A program made the translations under genes and the position numbers. The notes beneath the pieces are model-generated. The model saw only the letters and a list, made by a program, of their open reading frames with translations. It made no database searches and was not told the origin of the DNA. DNA of 64,000 nt, from positions 682,001 through 746,000 of the forward strand of contig DDLX01000028.1 in NCBI GenBank assembly GCA_002340355.1, written 5' to 3'. Numbering within the stretch: position 1 is the first letter of the stretch; every line of letters starts with the position of its first letter. Below, in pieces: positions 16,847 to 26,297 of this stretch. This DNA is from Cytophagales bacterium UBA2561 (lineage in GTDB: Bacteria > Bacteroidota > Bacteroidia > Cytophagales > Thermoflexibacteraceae).

Positions 16847-17836
16847 ATGGAATACCGAAGACTCGGAACATCAGGATTACAAGTCAGTGCCTTATCTTTT
16901 GGAGCATGGGTAACATTCGGCAAACAAATGGGAATGGATGTTGCTGAAGGCTGTATGAAAATTGCTTATGATAATGGCATTAATTTCTTTGACAATGCCG
17001 AAGCCTATGCAGGTGGCGAAGCAGAACGCATCATGGGTGACATTATCCAAAAAATGGGCTGGAAAAGAGATACTTATGTACTTTCTAGTAAAGTGTTTTG
17101 GGGTGGAAAATTACCTAACCAAAAAGGACTTAGTCGTAAACACATTACTGAAGCCTGTCATGCTTCTCTGAAACGGCTGAAAGCAGACTACTTAGATTTA
17201 TATTTTTGTCATCGCCCCGATGCCAATACACCTATCGAAGAAACAGTTCGGACAATGACCGATTTGATTCAACAAGGTAAAATTTTGTACTGGGGAACCT
17301 CTGAATGGTCTGCACAAGAAATAATGGAAGCCTACTCAGTAGCTCGTCAATACCATCTGGTTCCACCTACCATGGAACAACCTCAGTATAATATGTTCCA
17401 CCGTAAAAAGGTAGAATTAGATTTCCAAAAACTTTATCAAGAAATTGGCTTAGGAACAACCACTTGGTCACCTTTGGCATCAGGATTATTGACAGGAAAG
17501 TATAACGATGGTACAATTCCAGAAGGTTCGAGAGCTGAACTAGCAGGAATGGGATGGCTCAAAGAGCGGTTAGTTGGTCAGGAAGCTCGTCCTAAAGTCG
17601 AGAAAGTCAAGAAATTAACAGTATTAGCAGAAGAATTAGGTACAAACATTATTCATTTGGCAATAGCATGGTGTTTAAAAAACGAAAACGTTAGTAGTGT
17701 CATTTTAGGGGCATCAAAAATCTCACAATTAGAAAGTAATTTACAAGCTTTAGAAGTTGTACCTCTATTAACTAATGAGGTTATAGAACAGATCGAAGGC
17801 GTTTTGAAAAATAAACCCAAGCGAATCATTTTTTAA
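16847..17836 (+). CDS. Aldo/keto reductase, Kv-beta/YghZ-like
   Basis: 329 residues. NADPH-dependent reductase of carbonyl compounds; the closest architecture is the voltage-gated K+ channel beta subunit-like group. Motifs: MEYRRLGTSGLQVSALSFGAW, the catalytic Asp/Tyr in FFDNAEAYAGGEAE, Lys in VLSSKVFWGG, His in YLDLYFCHRPD, WGTSEWSAQEIMEA, QPQYNMFHR, TTWSPLASGLLTGKY, and the cofactor loop VSSVILGASKISQLESN. The catalytic tetrad is complete. Physiological substrate unknown; often methylglyoxal or similar aldehydes in this group. Monocistronic: a candidate promoter is upstream, and a palindromic repeat element lies downstream. Confidence 0.9.
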   Translation: MEYRRLGTSGLQVSALSFGAWVTFGKQMGMDVAEGCMKIAYDNGINFFDNAEAYAGGEAERIMGDIIQKMGWKRDTYVLSSKVFWGGKLPNQKGLSRKHITEACHASLKRLKADYLDLYFCHRPDANTPIEETVRTMTDLIQQGKILYWGTSEWSAQEIMEAYSVARQYHLVPPTMEQPQYNMFHRKKVELDFQKLYQEIGLGTTTWSPLASGLLTGKYNDGTIPEGSRAELAGMGWLKERLVGQEARPKVEKVKKLTVLAEELGTNIIHLAIAWCLKNENVSSVILGASKISQLESNLQALEVVPLLTNEVIEQIEGVLKNKPKRIIF

Positions 17837-17861
17837 TCATAATTAGCTTATTATCAATATT

Positions 17862-18068
17862 TTAACCTTCACAATAGTTCGTAAGTTTTGCCTAGCTCTC
17901 AAAGATTTTTAAACTCTTTGAGAGTTGATATATTGATTTTCAATAAATTAGTATTTATTTCCATAGCGTAGGGTTTGCAAACTCTACGCTATGGAAACAT
18001 TTGAATATCAATATATTATGTTTTTATAAAATTATATTAACAAGAAATTTACGAAATATTAACCTTCA
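17862..18068. repeat. Palindromic repeat element, copy 1
   Basis: Imperfect 16-bp terminal inverted repeats (17873-17888 and 18045-18060, 14/16 matched) enclose nested hairpins: CTCTCAAAG (17896-17904 / 17916-17924), TATATTGAT / ATCAATATA, and a nearly perfect 34-bp palindrome at 17961-17994 with arms CCATAGCGTAG / CTACGCTATGG. The 10-bp direct repeat TTAACCTTCA flanks it (17862-17871, 18059-18068). Its core 17928-17982 matches 29221-29275 at 52 of 55 bases. Non-coding; MITE- or REP-like. Confidence 0.65.
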
Positions 18069-18095
18069 TAAGTTTCAATAAATATCTATGAAGTT

Positions 18096-19424
18096 TTATG
18101 ATTTATTACTCAGCTTTTGAGCTAATTCCTCTGCACGATAAATACGATCGGTAATTGAAATACCACCCACCCAATTCGTACAAATCCATAAATTTTCACG
18201 TTCTAACTCCTTTACTTTTGATTCGATAGGTAAAATATTTTTATCGTATTGTGGAATCGCATTTTGCCATCGGAAAAGACGTTGCAAAACAGGTTTTCCC
18301 TCAATTTTATAGATTTCTTGAAGTTCTTCTGTCAATTTGGCTTTAATTTCATTATCCGAAAGCTTCACACTTTCAGCATATTGCATTCCACCAACAAAAC
18401 TCGTAATCAAAATTTCATCTTCAGGACAACGCTCTTGAAAAACACTTGATGACCAAATCGAACCTGCCGAAAACAAACCTTCTTTCTTTGGATTCAATCC
18501 ACCAAAACCATTAAACTGAAATTTGGTTTGAGATTTTTTCAGAACCGTATGCACCGCACACATGGCAGGATAGTTTAATTTTCGTAAGTTCTGGGCAAAA
18601 TTACTGTCCGTATTTTCGTACAAATCTGCAAATTGAAAGGCTGGAATAGCCACCACTAATTTATCAAATTCGAAGGCATCATTTTTGGTTTGAATATGAA
18701 ATTTTTGATTTGCTTTACGAATTGATCTGACTTTCGTATTATAGCGAATATGTGAAATTTTTTCAGCAATCTTCTGAGGAAGTTCTTGAATTCCATTTCG
18801 AAAAGTGACTGATTGTTTACGTTCTGCCGATTTATTTTTGATAAAACCTTTTAGAATAGAACCATATTCTTGCTCAAATCCAAGGAGTTTTGGAAATGTT
18901 TTTTCGAGCAGTAATTCGTCTGGATTACCCGCATAAATCCCCGTTACAAATGGATTAAGTGCATAATCAACAATTTCTTGATTAAACCTCCGAGCAAAAA
19001 ATTGAGCCAATGTTTCGTTAGGGGTTCCTGTACTTTTTCGGTAAAACTCACTAATGATTTGAAATTTAGTTTGCCATGAAAAAAAACTATTGAACACCAA
19101 AGAGGGTGGCGAAGCTGGCAATTTTCGATATTTTCCATTTCGAAAAATATAACGAGCTTTACTAACTTCATTTGCTGTAATAATTTCATTTTCAGGGATA
19201 AATTGTTGAATAAATTGCAAAGTACTTGCATCACACAAAACTGAATTAGGTCCAAATTCAAATAAATATTTACCTAATCGTTTTGAACGGATATAGCCTC
19301 CTACTCGGTCAGAAGCTTCAAGAAGTTGATACGGAACTCCTGCTTTTTCCAGAAAATAAGCTAAGGTAACACCTGAAATTCCCGCCCCAATAATCCCAAT
19401 CATAACGGAATAATTTTCGGGCAA
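18096..19424 (-). CDS. hemG: Protoporphyrinogen oxidase (oxygen-dependent type)
   Basis: 442 residues. FAD enzyme that oxidises protoporphyrinogen IX to protoporphyrin IX, or in some bacteria coproporphyrinogen III to coproporphyrin III, in heme synthesis. Evidence: dinucleotide motif IGAGISGVTLAYFLEK followed by LLEASDRVGGYIRS, the LFEFGPNSVL block, the ALNPFVTGIYAGNPDEL block typical of PPO, GGMQYAES, and a C-terminal WICTNWVGGISITDR, near the FAD-binding GxGxx end of the family. The listed start adds MPENYSV; the internal ATG at 19403 (MIGIIGAG) fits the family better. The symbol hemY is used for the same enzyme elsewhere. No other heme genes are nearby. Confidence 0.88.
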   Translation of the reverse strand: MPENYSVMIGIIGAGISGVTLAYFLEKAGVPYQLLEASDRVGGYIRSKRLGKYLFEFGPNSVLCDASTLQFIQQFIPENEIITANEVSKARYIFRNGKYRKLPASPPSLVFNSFFSWQTKFQIISEFYRKSTGTPNETLAQFFARRFNQEIVDYALNPFVTGIYAGNPDELLLEKTFPKLLGFEQEYGSILKGFIKNKSAERKQSVTFRNGIQELPQKIAEKISHIRYNTKVRSIRKANQKFHIQTKNDAFEFDKLVVAIPAFQFADLYENTDSNFAQNLRKLNYPAMCAVHTVLKKSQTKFQFNGFGGLNPKKEGLFSAGSIWSSSVFQERCPEDEILITSFVGGMQYAESVKLSDNEIKAKLTEELQEIYKIEGKPVLQRLFRWQNAIPQYDKNILPIESKVKELERENLWICTNWVGGISITDRIYRAEELAQKLSNKS

Positions 19425-19465
19425 AGGTAAGTGGGGATTTTGATTCTACCAAATCTTATTTAGGG

Positions 19466-20254
19466 TTATTCTTTATAAATCGCCTTGAAGATCACATCTG
19501 CTAGCCACGCATATTTATTCCCATAGAAATGTACTTCATCTGGAAAAATATGTATTAATTCAATATTTTCAGTGTCTGCTCGATGTAAAATTGGCTCATA
19601 AACGTTAATAAAAGAAATTTGATTTTCTTCGCAGAACTGATGTAATGTTTTTGTTAGTTCTTTTAATTCTTCTTGCTCAGGTGTTAAAATTGGAGTTGGC
19701 GAAAGAACAACAATAAATATATTTTCTGATTGAAATCTTTGTATAATTTGTTGCATTTTATTTAAAAAATAAGCGGGTGTAAAACCACTGTATACATCAT
19801 TAATCCCAAATTCCAGAAAAACAAGATCTGGTTTATGCCGAATAACTTGCTGAATACTTTGCAAAGCTTGGTCACTTCGCCTGCCGTTTTGTCCTTCGTT
19901 AATAACTTGTATATCAGTATTTTGGTAATGGTTTTTGAGATACCTTTCAAGAGTCATAGGATAAGACATCAAATCAGAATTATCTCCCATAACTTGGAAG
20001 CCATGCGTAATACTGTTTCCATAACAAACTATCTTGAGCTTAGATTTTTCGGTAAGTTGATTATCCAAAAACACCCTAATCCTATCTAAAAATAAGTGAT
20101 GGAACTTTAAAGAAATTACAGCCTGATTTCGGTTGCTTGTAGGGAGTAAGTTTTTTATATTTTTCACACTTTTTACTTTGTTTTTTTTAAAATTATCTTC
20201 ACAAGAGACTAATAATGATATAAATAAAAGCAAAACAATTTTGAGTGTTATCAT
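19466..20254 (-). CDS. SGNH/GDSL-type esterase lipoprotein
   Basis: 262 residues from the ATG at 20254, chosen because it starts a good signal sequence (MITLKIVLLLFISLL) with lipobox LVSC at about residue 17. A longer frame upstream overlaps the M61 gene and lacks a signal. SGNH blocks are clear: GNSITHG (block I, nucleophile Ser), EGQNGRRSDQ (block II Gly region), FLEFGINDVY (GxND, block III) and FPDEVHFYGNKY (DxxH, block V). It should deacylate an ester, perhaps on polysaccharide, lipid or peptidoglycan, at the periplasmic side of a membrane. 28 bp after the M61 peptidase stop on the same strand, so probably co-transcribed with it. Confidence 0.87.
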   Translation of the reverse strand: MITLKIVLLLFISLLVSCEDNFKKNKVKSVKNIKNLLPTSNRNQAVISLKFHHLFLDRIRVFLDNQLTEKSKLKIVCYGNSITHGFQVMGDNSDLMSYPMTLERYLKNHYQNTDIQVINEGQNGRRSDQALQSIQQVIRHKPDLVFLEFGINDVYSGFTPAYFLNKMQQIIQRFQSENIFIVVLSPTPILTPEQEELKELTKTLHQFCEENQISFINVYEPILHRADTENIELIHIFPDEVHFYGNKYAWLADVIFKAIYKE

Positions 20255-20282
20255 AAAGGAAGTTATCAAAATAAGACAAAAA

Positions 20283-22238
20283 TTATCGCTGAGATTGATT
20301 GTTTTGTAACCAAGCCTTTCGTATTTGCAGTTGTTTATCTGTAGGATTTGAGTTAAGCTCAAGGGTGAAACTTTCGGTAAATTCTTGAGCTATCAAGTAG
20401 GCTTTTAGTTTGAGTTTTTTCCATTCTCCTTGAATTTCCCGCTCAATCACAAGACTTAGCCGATCACCCACTTTACCAGTCTTGCGCAGTGTTTCGATGG
20501 TTTCACGAGCATTCCCTCGGTCAATTTCTGTTCCATTAATTTTCAAGATACGGTCTCCTTCCTGATAACCAAGTGTTTCTCCTAGTGCATCCATTTGCGA
20601 TGCATCTGAAATAACCACATAATCTCCATCCAAAGCCAATTCGACATTTCCCAAACTGAGTAAACTTTGGGTTTCAGTGGGCTTGTAAGTAATTCCCACA
20701 TAATCAAATATTTGTTCAAATGGTAAAGGATTTGCACCTGAAACAAAACTCCGTAAAAAACCATCCATCACGGGATAAGTTAAATCTGTAATTTTACCAA
20801 AAAGTTCCTCATCTTTAAAAGGAATATCCTTGCCGTATTCAATCGCTAAATCCTTCAATAAATCCCGCAAACCATATTCTCCATTTGATAAATGTAATAA
20901 TTTAAGATCAATACAAAGGGCAATTAATGCTCCTTTTTCATACACATTTTGATACTGGTCGGCATACTTATCTAAGCACCCACTACTAAGTTCAGTAAAA
21001 GGTAACTGTTCGTCATAACGTTGTGCACTAAACATCTTATTCCGAATAACTTGCAAATATTTTTCGACAGACATTAATTCCTCACTTACTTGAACATGTC
21101 CAGAAAAATATTCTACTACTCCTTCGTAAAGCCACAAATGTTTAGACATTTTAGGATTTAAGAAATCAAAATTATGAATCTCCTCAGAGTGTAAATTGAG
21201 TGGAGTTAAAATATGAAAGAACTCATGAGCTGCCACATCTCGAATCGTTTGAGCTAAATAATGTGGAGACATTTCAGGTAAGTAATACATCGAAGAATAG
21301 GAATGTTCTAAAGCTCCCATTGCTCCCGATAAGCTTTCACCACGAAACAAGTAAATAATAAAAGCATAGCGTTTTACAGGCAGTTTCCCACCCAAATAAT
21401 TTTTTTGGGCAATTAAAATATCTTTAATATTGTCAGCGACATATTTTGCTGATAAAACTTCTTTGGGAGAATAAACCGAAACTAAAACTTCTGTACTGCC
21501 GACCTGTAAAAGCACGGTATCAGGAACATTATACATCATTGGAGAATCAACTAATTTCCAATAATCTTTAATTAAAAAAACGTCTTTTTCAGAAGTTGAA
21601 TGAACAGGTTTTAGGGCAGTTGAGCCATAAAATGCAGCAGGCTTTTGGATAGTAACTTCAAACGGAAGTCGTTGTAATCCTTTGAGATAACCAAAAAATC
21701 CAAATGTATTTAATACAAAATTTTTATTTTTTTCAATATTCGTACCACTTGGTTCAAAGATGACATTTGGCTTTTGAGTATCGTAGGTATCTTCGACCCA
21801 ATACGTAATTTTATGTAACATATCTGCCTGACCAATCTTCCATTCATTATCATTTAATTTTTGGAACGGTAATTGATTTCCATATTTATCATAAGCCTTA
21901 AATTTGGTTAAAAATCGTCCAAAATTATAAATCGCATATGTCCCTGGGACAATACGAGGCATACAATAAATGACTGTATTTTTGGGACGAAGATGAGCAG
22001 GAACAGGAGGTAAGATAGTACTCACAAACAATTTATCATCACGGACTGTTCTCAAATCCAACGAAAATTGGTAGCGATGTTTCGTATCAGGACGATTGTC
22101 AACAGAAGTATCAGTTGGCGAAATTTGTCCCTGTGCGAATTGAGGAATGATACAAACCAACAAAATAATTTTTAATAAGAAATGAATCTGTTTCCAAGAT
22201 ATACCCAATATGATATTTCTGAAAAGTGAGTTTTTCAT
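20283..22238 (-). CDS. M61 glycyl-aminopeptidase-like metallopeptidase with PDZ domain
   Basis: 651 residues from the ATG at 22238; the frame is open further upstream but this start gives a signal peptide (about 1-38, ending AQGQ). Layout: an N-terminal beta domain typical of M61 (PRIVPGTYAIYNFGRF), the catalytic domain with zinc motif HEFFH in RDVAAHEFFHILTPLNLHSE, the downstream Glu-rich WLYEGVVEYFSGHV, then a C-terminal PDZ-like domain with LGYQEGDRILKINGTEI. This matches the peptidase M61 family with PDZ, secreted to the periplasm; substrates are poorly defined (peptides with Gly or Ala at the N-terminus in known members). Probably in operon with the SGNH lipoprotein downstream. Confidence 0.92.
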   Translation of the reverse strand: MKNSLFRNIILGISWKQIHFLLKIILLVCIIPQFAQGQISPTDTSVDNRPDTKHRYQFSLDLRTVRDDKLFVSTILPPVPAHLRPKNTVIYCMPRIVPGTYAIYNFGRFLTKFKAYDKYGNQLPFQKLNDNEWKIGQADMLHKITYWVEDTYDTQKPNVIFEPSGTNIEKNKNFVLNTFGFFGYLKGLQRLPFEVTIQKPAAFYGSTALKPVHSTSEKDVFLIKDYWKLVDSPMMYNVPDTVLLQVGSTEVLVSVYSPKEVLSAKYVADNIKDILIAQKNYLGGKLPVKRYAFIIYLFRGESLSGAMGALEHSYSSMYYLPEMSPHYLAQTIRDVAAHEFFHILTPLNLHSEEIHNFDFLNPKMSKHLWLYEGVVEYFSGHVQVSEELMSVEKYLQVIRNKMFSAQRYDEQLPFTELSSGCLDKYADQYQNVYEKGALIALCIDLKLLHLSNGEYGLRDLLKDLAIEYGKDIPFKDEELFGKITDLTYPVMDGFLRSFVSGANPLPFEQIFDYVGITYKPTETQSLLSLGNVELALDGDYVVISDASQMDALGETLGYQEGDRILKINGTEIDRGNARETIETLRKTGKVGDRLSLVIEREIQGEWKKLKLKAYLIAQEFTESFTLELNSNPTDKQLQIRKAWLQNNQSQR

Positions 22239-22576
22239 TGATAATAAATAGTTAAGATAGATGAAGTAGTGAAGGTTCGGATAGTTTGGAGGCAATATTC
22301 AAACTAAATATTTAAACTATTCGTAAGTAATGTGAATTATAAGTAAAATTAGTCTAAACAAAAAACCATAAAACTTCTAAACGAAGAAGATAAAATATAG
22401 TATTAAAATTATTGAGAAAGATAAGAAAAAACTACTGCCTAACCAACTCAAAAGGGTCTTAAATTTCGTCTATTTTACAGATAGGCTTTATGAGAGATGA
22501 TTTGCATTTTCCAATTAATTTCTCATATTTACCCGTAACTTTTCATTTTAATATAAATATTACAAAGATTAATTCT
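22239..22576. other. Divergent intergenic region
   Basis: About 340 bp between the divergent M61 peptidase and menB genes. AT-rich, with no exact promoter consensus and no open frame that I trust. Promoters for both genes should lie here. Confidence 0.4.
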
Positions 22577-23419
22577 ATGAGTAAAATTAATTGGAAAACA
22601 GTTAAAAAATACGAAGATATCACCTATAAGAAAGCAGGGCAAGTTGCTCGAATTGCTTTTAATCGCCCGAATGTTCGGAATGCGTTTCGCCCCAAAACTG
22701 TTGCTGAATTATATGAAGCCTTTTTGGATGCACGAGAAGATACTTCTATTGGTGTAGTTTTATTCTCAGCAGAAGGTCCTTCAACTAAAGATGGCGTATA
22801 TTCTTTTTGTAGTGGTGGCGACCAACGTACACGAGGACATCAGGGCTATGTAGATGCTGATGGAATGCCTCGCTTGAATATTTTGGAAGTACAACGCCTC
22901 ATTCGGTTTATGCCTAAAGTGGTTATTGCGGTAGTCCCAGGATGGGCAGTTGGTGGTGGACATAGTTTGCATGTCATTTGTGATTTAACTTTGGCAAGTA
23001 AGGAACATGCTATCTTCAAACAAACAGATGCTGATGTAACTAGTTTTGATGGGGGCTATGGGTCGGCTTATCTAGCCAAAATGATAGGACAAAAAAAAGC
23101 TCGTGAAATTTTCTTTTTAGGGCGAAATTATTCAGCACAAGAAGCCTTTGATATGGGCATGGTCAATGCTGTAATTCCTCATGAGGAACTCGAAGAAACA
23201 GCTTACCAATGGGCGCAAGAAATCTTGGAAAAATCACCAACCTCTATCAAAATGCTCAAATTTGCTTTCAACTTAACCGATGATGGTATGGTTGGGCAAC
23301 AGGTATTTGCAGGAGAAGCCACCCGACTCGCCTATATGACCGAAGAAGCTAAAGAAGGACGAAACGCCTTTTTAGAAAAACGAAAACCTAATTTTAAGGA
23401 TATTAAGTGGATTCCTTAA
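22577..23419 (+). CDS. menB: 1,4-dihydroxy-2-naphthoyl-CoA synthase
   Basis: 280 residues from the ATG at 22577 (MSKINWKTVKKYEDITY), the family's usual N-terminus; the longer frame from 22490 adds 29 residues without conservation. MenB cyclises o-succinylbenzoyl-CoA in menaquinone synthesis. Crotonase-fold marks: IAFNRPNVRNAFRPKTV, the YSFCSGGDQRTRG loop characteristic of MenB, AVVPGWAVGGGHSLHV (oxyanion hole), the TSFDGGYGSAYLAK block, FLGRNYSAQEAFDMGMVN and the C-terminal EGRNAFLEKRKPNF. Not clustered with other men genes here. Menaquinone is the respiratory quinone of Bacteroidota, so the gene is expected to be essential. Confidence 0.97.
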   Translation: MSKINWKTVKKYEDITYKKAGQVARIAFNRPNVRNAFRPKTVAELYEAFLDAREDTSIGVVLFSAEGPSTKDGVYSFCSGGDQRTRGHQGYVDADGMPRLNILEVQRLIRFMPKVVIAVVPGWAVGGGHSLHVICDLTLASKEHAIFKQTDADVTSFDGGYGSAYLAKMIGQKKAREIFFLGRNYSAQEAFDMGMVNAVIPHEELEETAYQWAQEILEKSPTSIKMLKFAFNLTDDGMVGQQVFAGEATRLAYMTEEAKEGRNAFLEKRKPNFKDIKWIP

Positions 23420-23831
23420 ATCTAAATTCATCTCAAGTATTTAGTAACATAAAGCAAGTAGATTCAAGCATACACTAATCTTGGATAATTAATCAAAATT
23501 TTTCCGACCTTCAAACTCCTAACAAAACACCCCTTACGTCTATTTTTCTTGATTAAACACTATATATTTAATTTATTAAACTTTCTTTTATACCACATCA
23601 TAAAATTCTCCCTATCATCTTTCAAAAATATTTAGGGTGCTGTTGTTGGTGTTTTAGTGTAATCACACCAACAACATTCTTTCTAACTCAGAAAGTCATT
23701 AGAATTATTATCATATTTTTATCATCTTGGATTGAACATTTCGATTTAACCTCTTGGAGATAAAAAATAACGAATTTATTTTTGTTGGTATCTCTTCACT
23801 AAAATACCAAACTTAAACACCATAAATAATT
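23420..23831. other. Intergenic region with hairpin
   Basis: About 410 bp without an open frame. It holds a perfect 12-bp hairpin TGTTGTTGGTGT (23641-23652) / ACACCAACAACA (23665-23676) with a 12-nt loop, about 220 bp after menB. The rest is AT-rich with no further signal seen. Confidence 0.5.
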
Positions 23832-23863
23832 CCACAGGACAAGGCTCTTACCCTACCCTGTGG
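23832..23863. terminator. Hairpin terminator for the DUF4403 gene
   Basis: CCACAGG (23832-23838) pairs with CCTGTGG (23857-23863) across an 18-nt loop, 11 bp past the stop of the minus-strand DUF4403 gene. Confidence 0.55.
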
Positions 23864-23873
23864 GAAAAGAAAT

Positions 23874-25304
23874 TTATAATTTCTTTAATTGCACAGCAAC
23901 TTTGGCTTTGGCATTCACCAAAACTTCGAGAGCTTCAGGACAAACTGCAATTTTTTGGGGAGCAATTTGTAAGGAGTCCAAACCCAAATCAACTTTTTCA
24001 CTTAATTTGCTTTTAACAAGTGCATTATTGACTAAACTCGGAATTTGGTCTAGTTTTTCACCTAATGGAATGACTAAATATTCTTGGAGATTTTCCCGAA
24101 AAGTTTCTGTTTCTACCAACCAGCCTGCTGCACTCAAGAGTAGTTCTTCGGAATTCACATCAAAATCCAAGTTGACGATTTTAATGGCTCGATTTTCAAG
24201 GTCATAACGAGGTGTCCCTTTCAAATAAATTGTTCCTCTAAAATCACCTCGTATTTTGAGTTGAATCACTAATTGCTGTCCATTTCCTGAAATTCTAGCC
24301 TTTTTGATGCGAATCGTTTCTCCTGCTACTTCAATCTTTTTTCCCTTTAAAACTTTGGGTAACAAGGTATTAATTTCGTCATAAGGCAAACGACTCACCA
24401 CATTTAAGTCACAAACCGAAGGAATATTAGAGCTAACTTTCAGTGGAGGTAATTTATCCGAAATCGCATATTTGGGTTCATCACCAATTAAAGTTTCTGC
24501 CATCAGTCCAATTTCAGCATTTAACCGAATATAACCTGCATATCCTTGTATTCTACCGATTTTCAAAGTTTTAGGAACTGGACGAATCCAAATAATAGGT
24601 GTTTTTTTGTTCAATTTAATCGGCTTTTGAAGCGACGTCCAAATTTTACTGACGGGCTTTTTTAAATCAACAGCAGTTCGAGCAGCTTTATCAACGGCAT
24701 CCTCGATAGTACTTTTATTCTTTGTCAAAATATTATCTGCCATCTGTGTCAATTTCAAATCTCCAAAAAATAATTTGGTGTGTGGTTCTTCAATCCAATT
24801 ATAGCCCAAAAAGGAAGTAGTTGTTTTTAACTGCCAATTTGAAGAAACATTCAGAGCTGTTTTGAAACGCATTCGTACTGCCAAATCTAATTCCTGTGTT
24901 TTGATTTTCATATACTTATCCGACTTTTTGGAAATCCGTTTTTTGAATGTTCCCTCAAAGTGAATTCGAACAGGAATTACTGAATATAAATCTCGTCCTC
25001 GAACATGAAGCGCAATATTTTCGACTTTCGTAATCGTCAAATCATCAATCATTAATTGATATTTTCCATCTTTTAGTATAACGGGTTTCCCTTTAATTTG
25101 AGCAATTTTGCCTTGCAGTTTCTCATTAACCTTGCGTTGAATGTCTTTTTCAAGAAAAATAACAGGCGCACCGATATAAGAAATTTCATCAGCAATAGGG
25201 TCATCAAAAGGTAAGGGTGCAGGTTTTTCAGCTTCTTTGCCTGAACACCCCCACAAAAAAATAACTGCCAAAAAAGTAAGGAGCATAGATTTCGAGATTT
25301 GCAT
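23874..25304 (-). CDS. DUF4403 family lipoprotein
   Basis: 476 residues. A signal peptide ends in the lipobox FLWGCSG (Cys about 20), so the protein is lipid-anchored. The body shows the DUF4403 pattern: an early ISYIGAPVIFLEKDIQRKVNEKL block; long strands with Arg/Lys/Phe alternation, e.g. DLAVRMRFKTALNVSSNW; and a second half repeating the amphipathic layout (LNVVSRLPYDEINTLLPKVL, then the LEVLVNAKAKVAVQLKKL end). DUF4403 proteins resemble lipid-binding TULIP/SMP-like tubes, an inference from family fold descriptions. Function in Bacteroidota is unknown; membrane lipid handling is a guess. Monocistronic, divergent from rlmB. Confidence 0.85.
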   Translation of the reverse strand: MQISKSMLLTFLAVIFLWGCSGKEAEKPAPLPFDDPIADEISYIGAPVIFLEKDIQRKVNEKLQGKIAQIKGKPVILKDGKYQLMIDDLTITKVENIALHVRGRDLYSVIPVRIHFEGTFKKRISKKSDKYMKIKTQELDLAVRMRFKTALNVSSNWQLKTTTSFLGYNWIEEPHTKLFFGDLKLTQMADNILTKNKSTIEDAVDKAARTAVDLKKPVSKIWTSLQKPIKLNKKTPIIWIRPVPKTLKIGRIQGYAGYIRLNAEIGLMAETLIGDEPKYAISDKLPPLKVSSNIPSVCDLNVVSRLPYDEINTLLPKVLKGKKIEVAGETIRIKKARISGNGQQLVIQLKIRGDFRGTIYLKGTPRYDLENRAIKIVNLDFDVNSEELLLSAAGWLVETETFRENLQEYLVIPLGEKLDQIPSLVNNALVKSKLSEKVDLGLDSLQIAPQKIAVCPEALEVLVNAKAKVAVQLKKL

Positions 25305-25414
25305 AATGAATTTTAGTTTGATGAGTTATGAGAATAAAAGTAGCAGTTTTTTCGCCATTTTTTTAAGATATTTGATACGCTAAATAATGTATCTATTTTT
25401 CGAAAATATACAAA

Positions 25415-26179
25415 ATGTACAAAAAAAAGTATCCAAGAAAACAATTTGATAAAGATCTTATTTTTGGAGTTCATCCTGTATTAGAAGCTCTCAAAGCTAA
25501 AAAAGACATTGATACAGTTTTGTTTCAAAATAATTTACGTCACGACTCAATTTTTGAGATTTTAAGTTTATGTAAAGCCCAACGCATCCCTACGGCTAAA
25601 GTCCCTGTTGAAAAACTCAACCGCGTTACTCAAAAAAAACATCAAGGCGTAATTTGCTTTCTTTCACCTATTTCCTTTTCTAATTTGGGCAATTTAATCC
25701 CGATGATTTATGAGAAAGGAGAAGTCCCTTTGATTTTAATTTTAGATAGAATTACAGATGTTCGTAATTTTGGAGCCATTGTCCGAACAGCCGAATGTGC
25801 GGGAGTTCATGCAATTGTTGTCCCAAATCGAGGCAAAGCTCGTATTGGAAGTGATGCCTTTAAAACTTCGGCAGGAGCTTTGAATCATATCCCTATTTGC
25901 CGAGAGCCATCTTTGAAAAATACCATTGATTTTCTCCAAAAAAGTGGATTACAAATCGTGGCTTGTACTGAAAAAACACAAAGCCAAATTTATGATGCTC
26001 CACTTCATGAGCCTACAGCAATTGTATTAGGTTCAGAACAAGACGGTATTGCTCCTGAGTTATTAGAATTAGCTGACTTTCAGGTTAAAATACCACTTTT
26101 AGGACAGATTGAATCATTGAATGTATCAGTCGCTAACGGTGTAATTTTGTACGAAGCTGTTCGCCAACGCCAACCCTAA
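25415..26179 (+). CDS. rlmB: 23S rRNA (guanosine-2'-O-)-methyltransferase, RlmB-type
   Basis: 254 residues. SPOUT-class methyltransferase that 2'-O-methylates G2251 of 23S rRNA (peptidyl-transferase loop). N-terminal substrate-binding domain: LIFGVHPVLEALKAKKDIDTV and KLNRVTQKKHQGVI. SPOUT motif 1: ILDRITDVRNFGAIVRTAEC; motif 2: IVLGSEQDGI; motif 3: IPLLGQIESLNVSVANGVIL, forming the trefoil knot that binds S-adenosylmethionine. TrmH-family paralogues share these, so the exact target (RlmB or another TrmH-like site) is not certain from sequence alone, but the N-terminal L30e-like domain favours RlmB. Located divergently from the DUF4403 gene and 118 bp before the acylase gene. Confidence 0.9.
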   Translation: MYKKKYPRKQFDKDLIFGVHPVLEALKAKKDIDTVLFQNNLRHDSIFEILSLCKAQRIPTAKVPVEKLNRVTQKKHQGVICFLSPISFSNLGNLIPMIYEKGEVPLILILDRITDVRNFGAIVRTAECAGVHAIVVPNRGKARIGSDAFKTSAGALNHIPICREPSLKNTIDFLQKSGLQIVACTEKTQSQIYDAPLHEPTAIVLGSEQDGIAPELLELADFQVKIPLLGQIESLNVSVANGVILYEAVRQRQP

Positions 26180-26297
26180 AACTCAATAAATAAACCCAAA
26201 AGCCTAAAACTAATTTAGGATTATTCTTATCTTTGGTAAATTTTAAAACCCATGCGGTCTTAGAGGACTTCATGAGTTTATACGACTAATCAATACT

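Noticed and set aside
20255..20362. 36-residue N-terminal extension of the SGNH protein
   Set aside because: It overlaps the M61 coding end and lies ahead of a proper lipoprotein signal starting at 20254.
22239..22295. 19-residue N-terminal extension of the M61 peptidase
   Set aside because: The ATG at 22238 gives a clean signal peptide; the extra residues are not conserved-looking.
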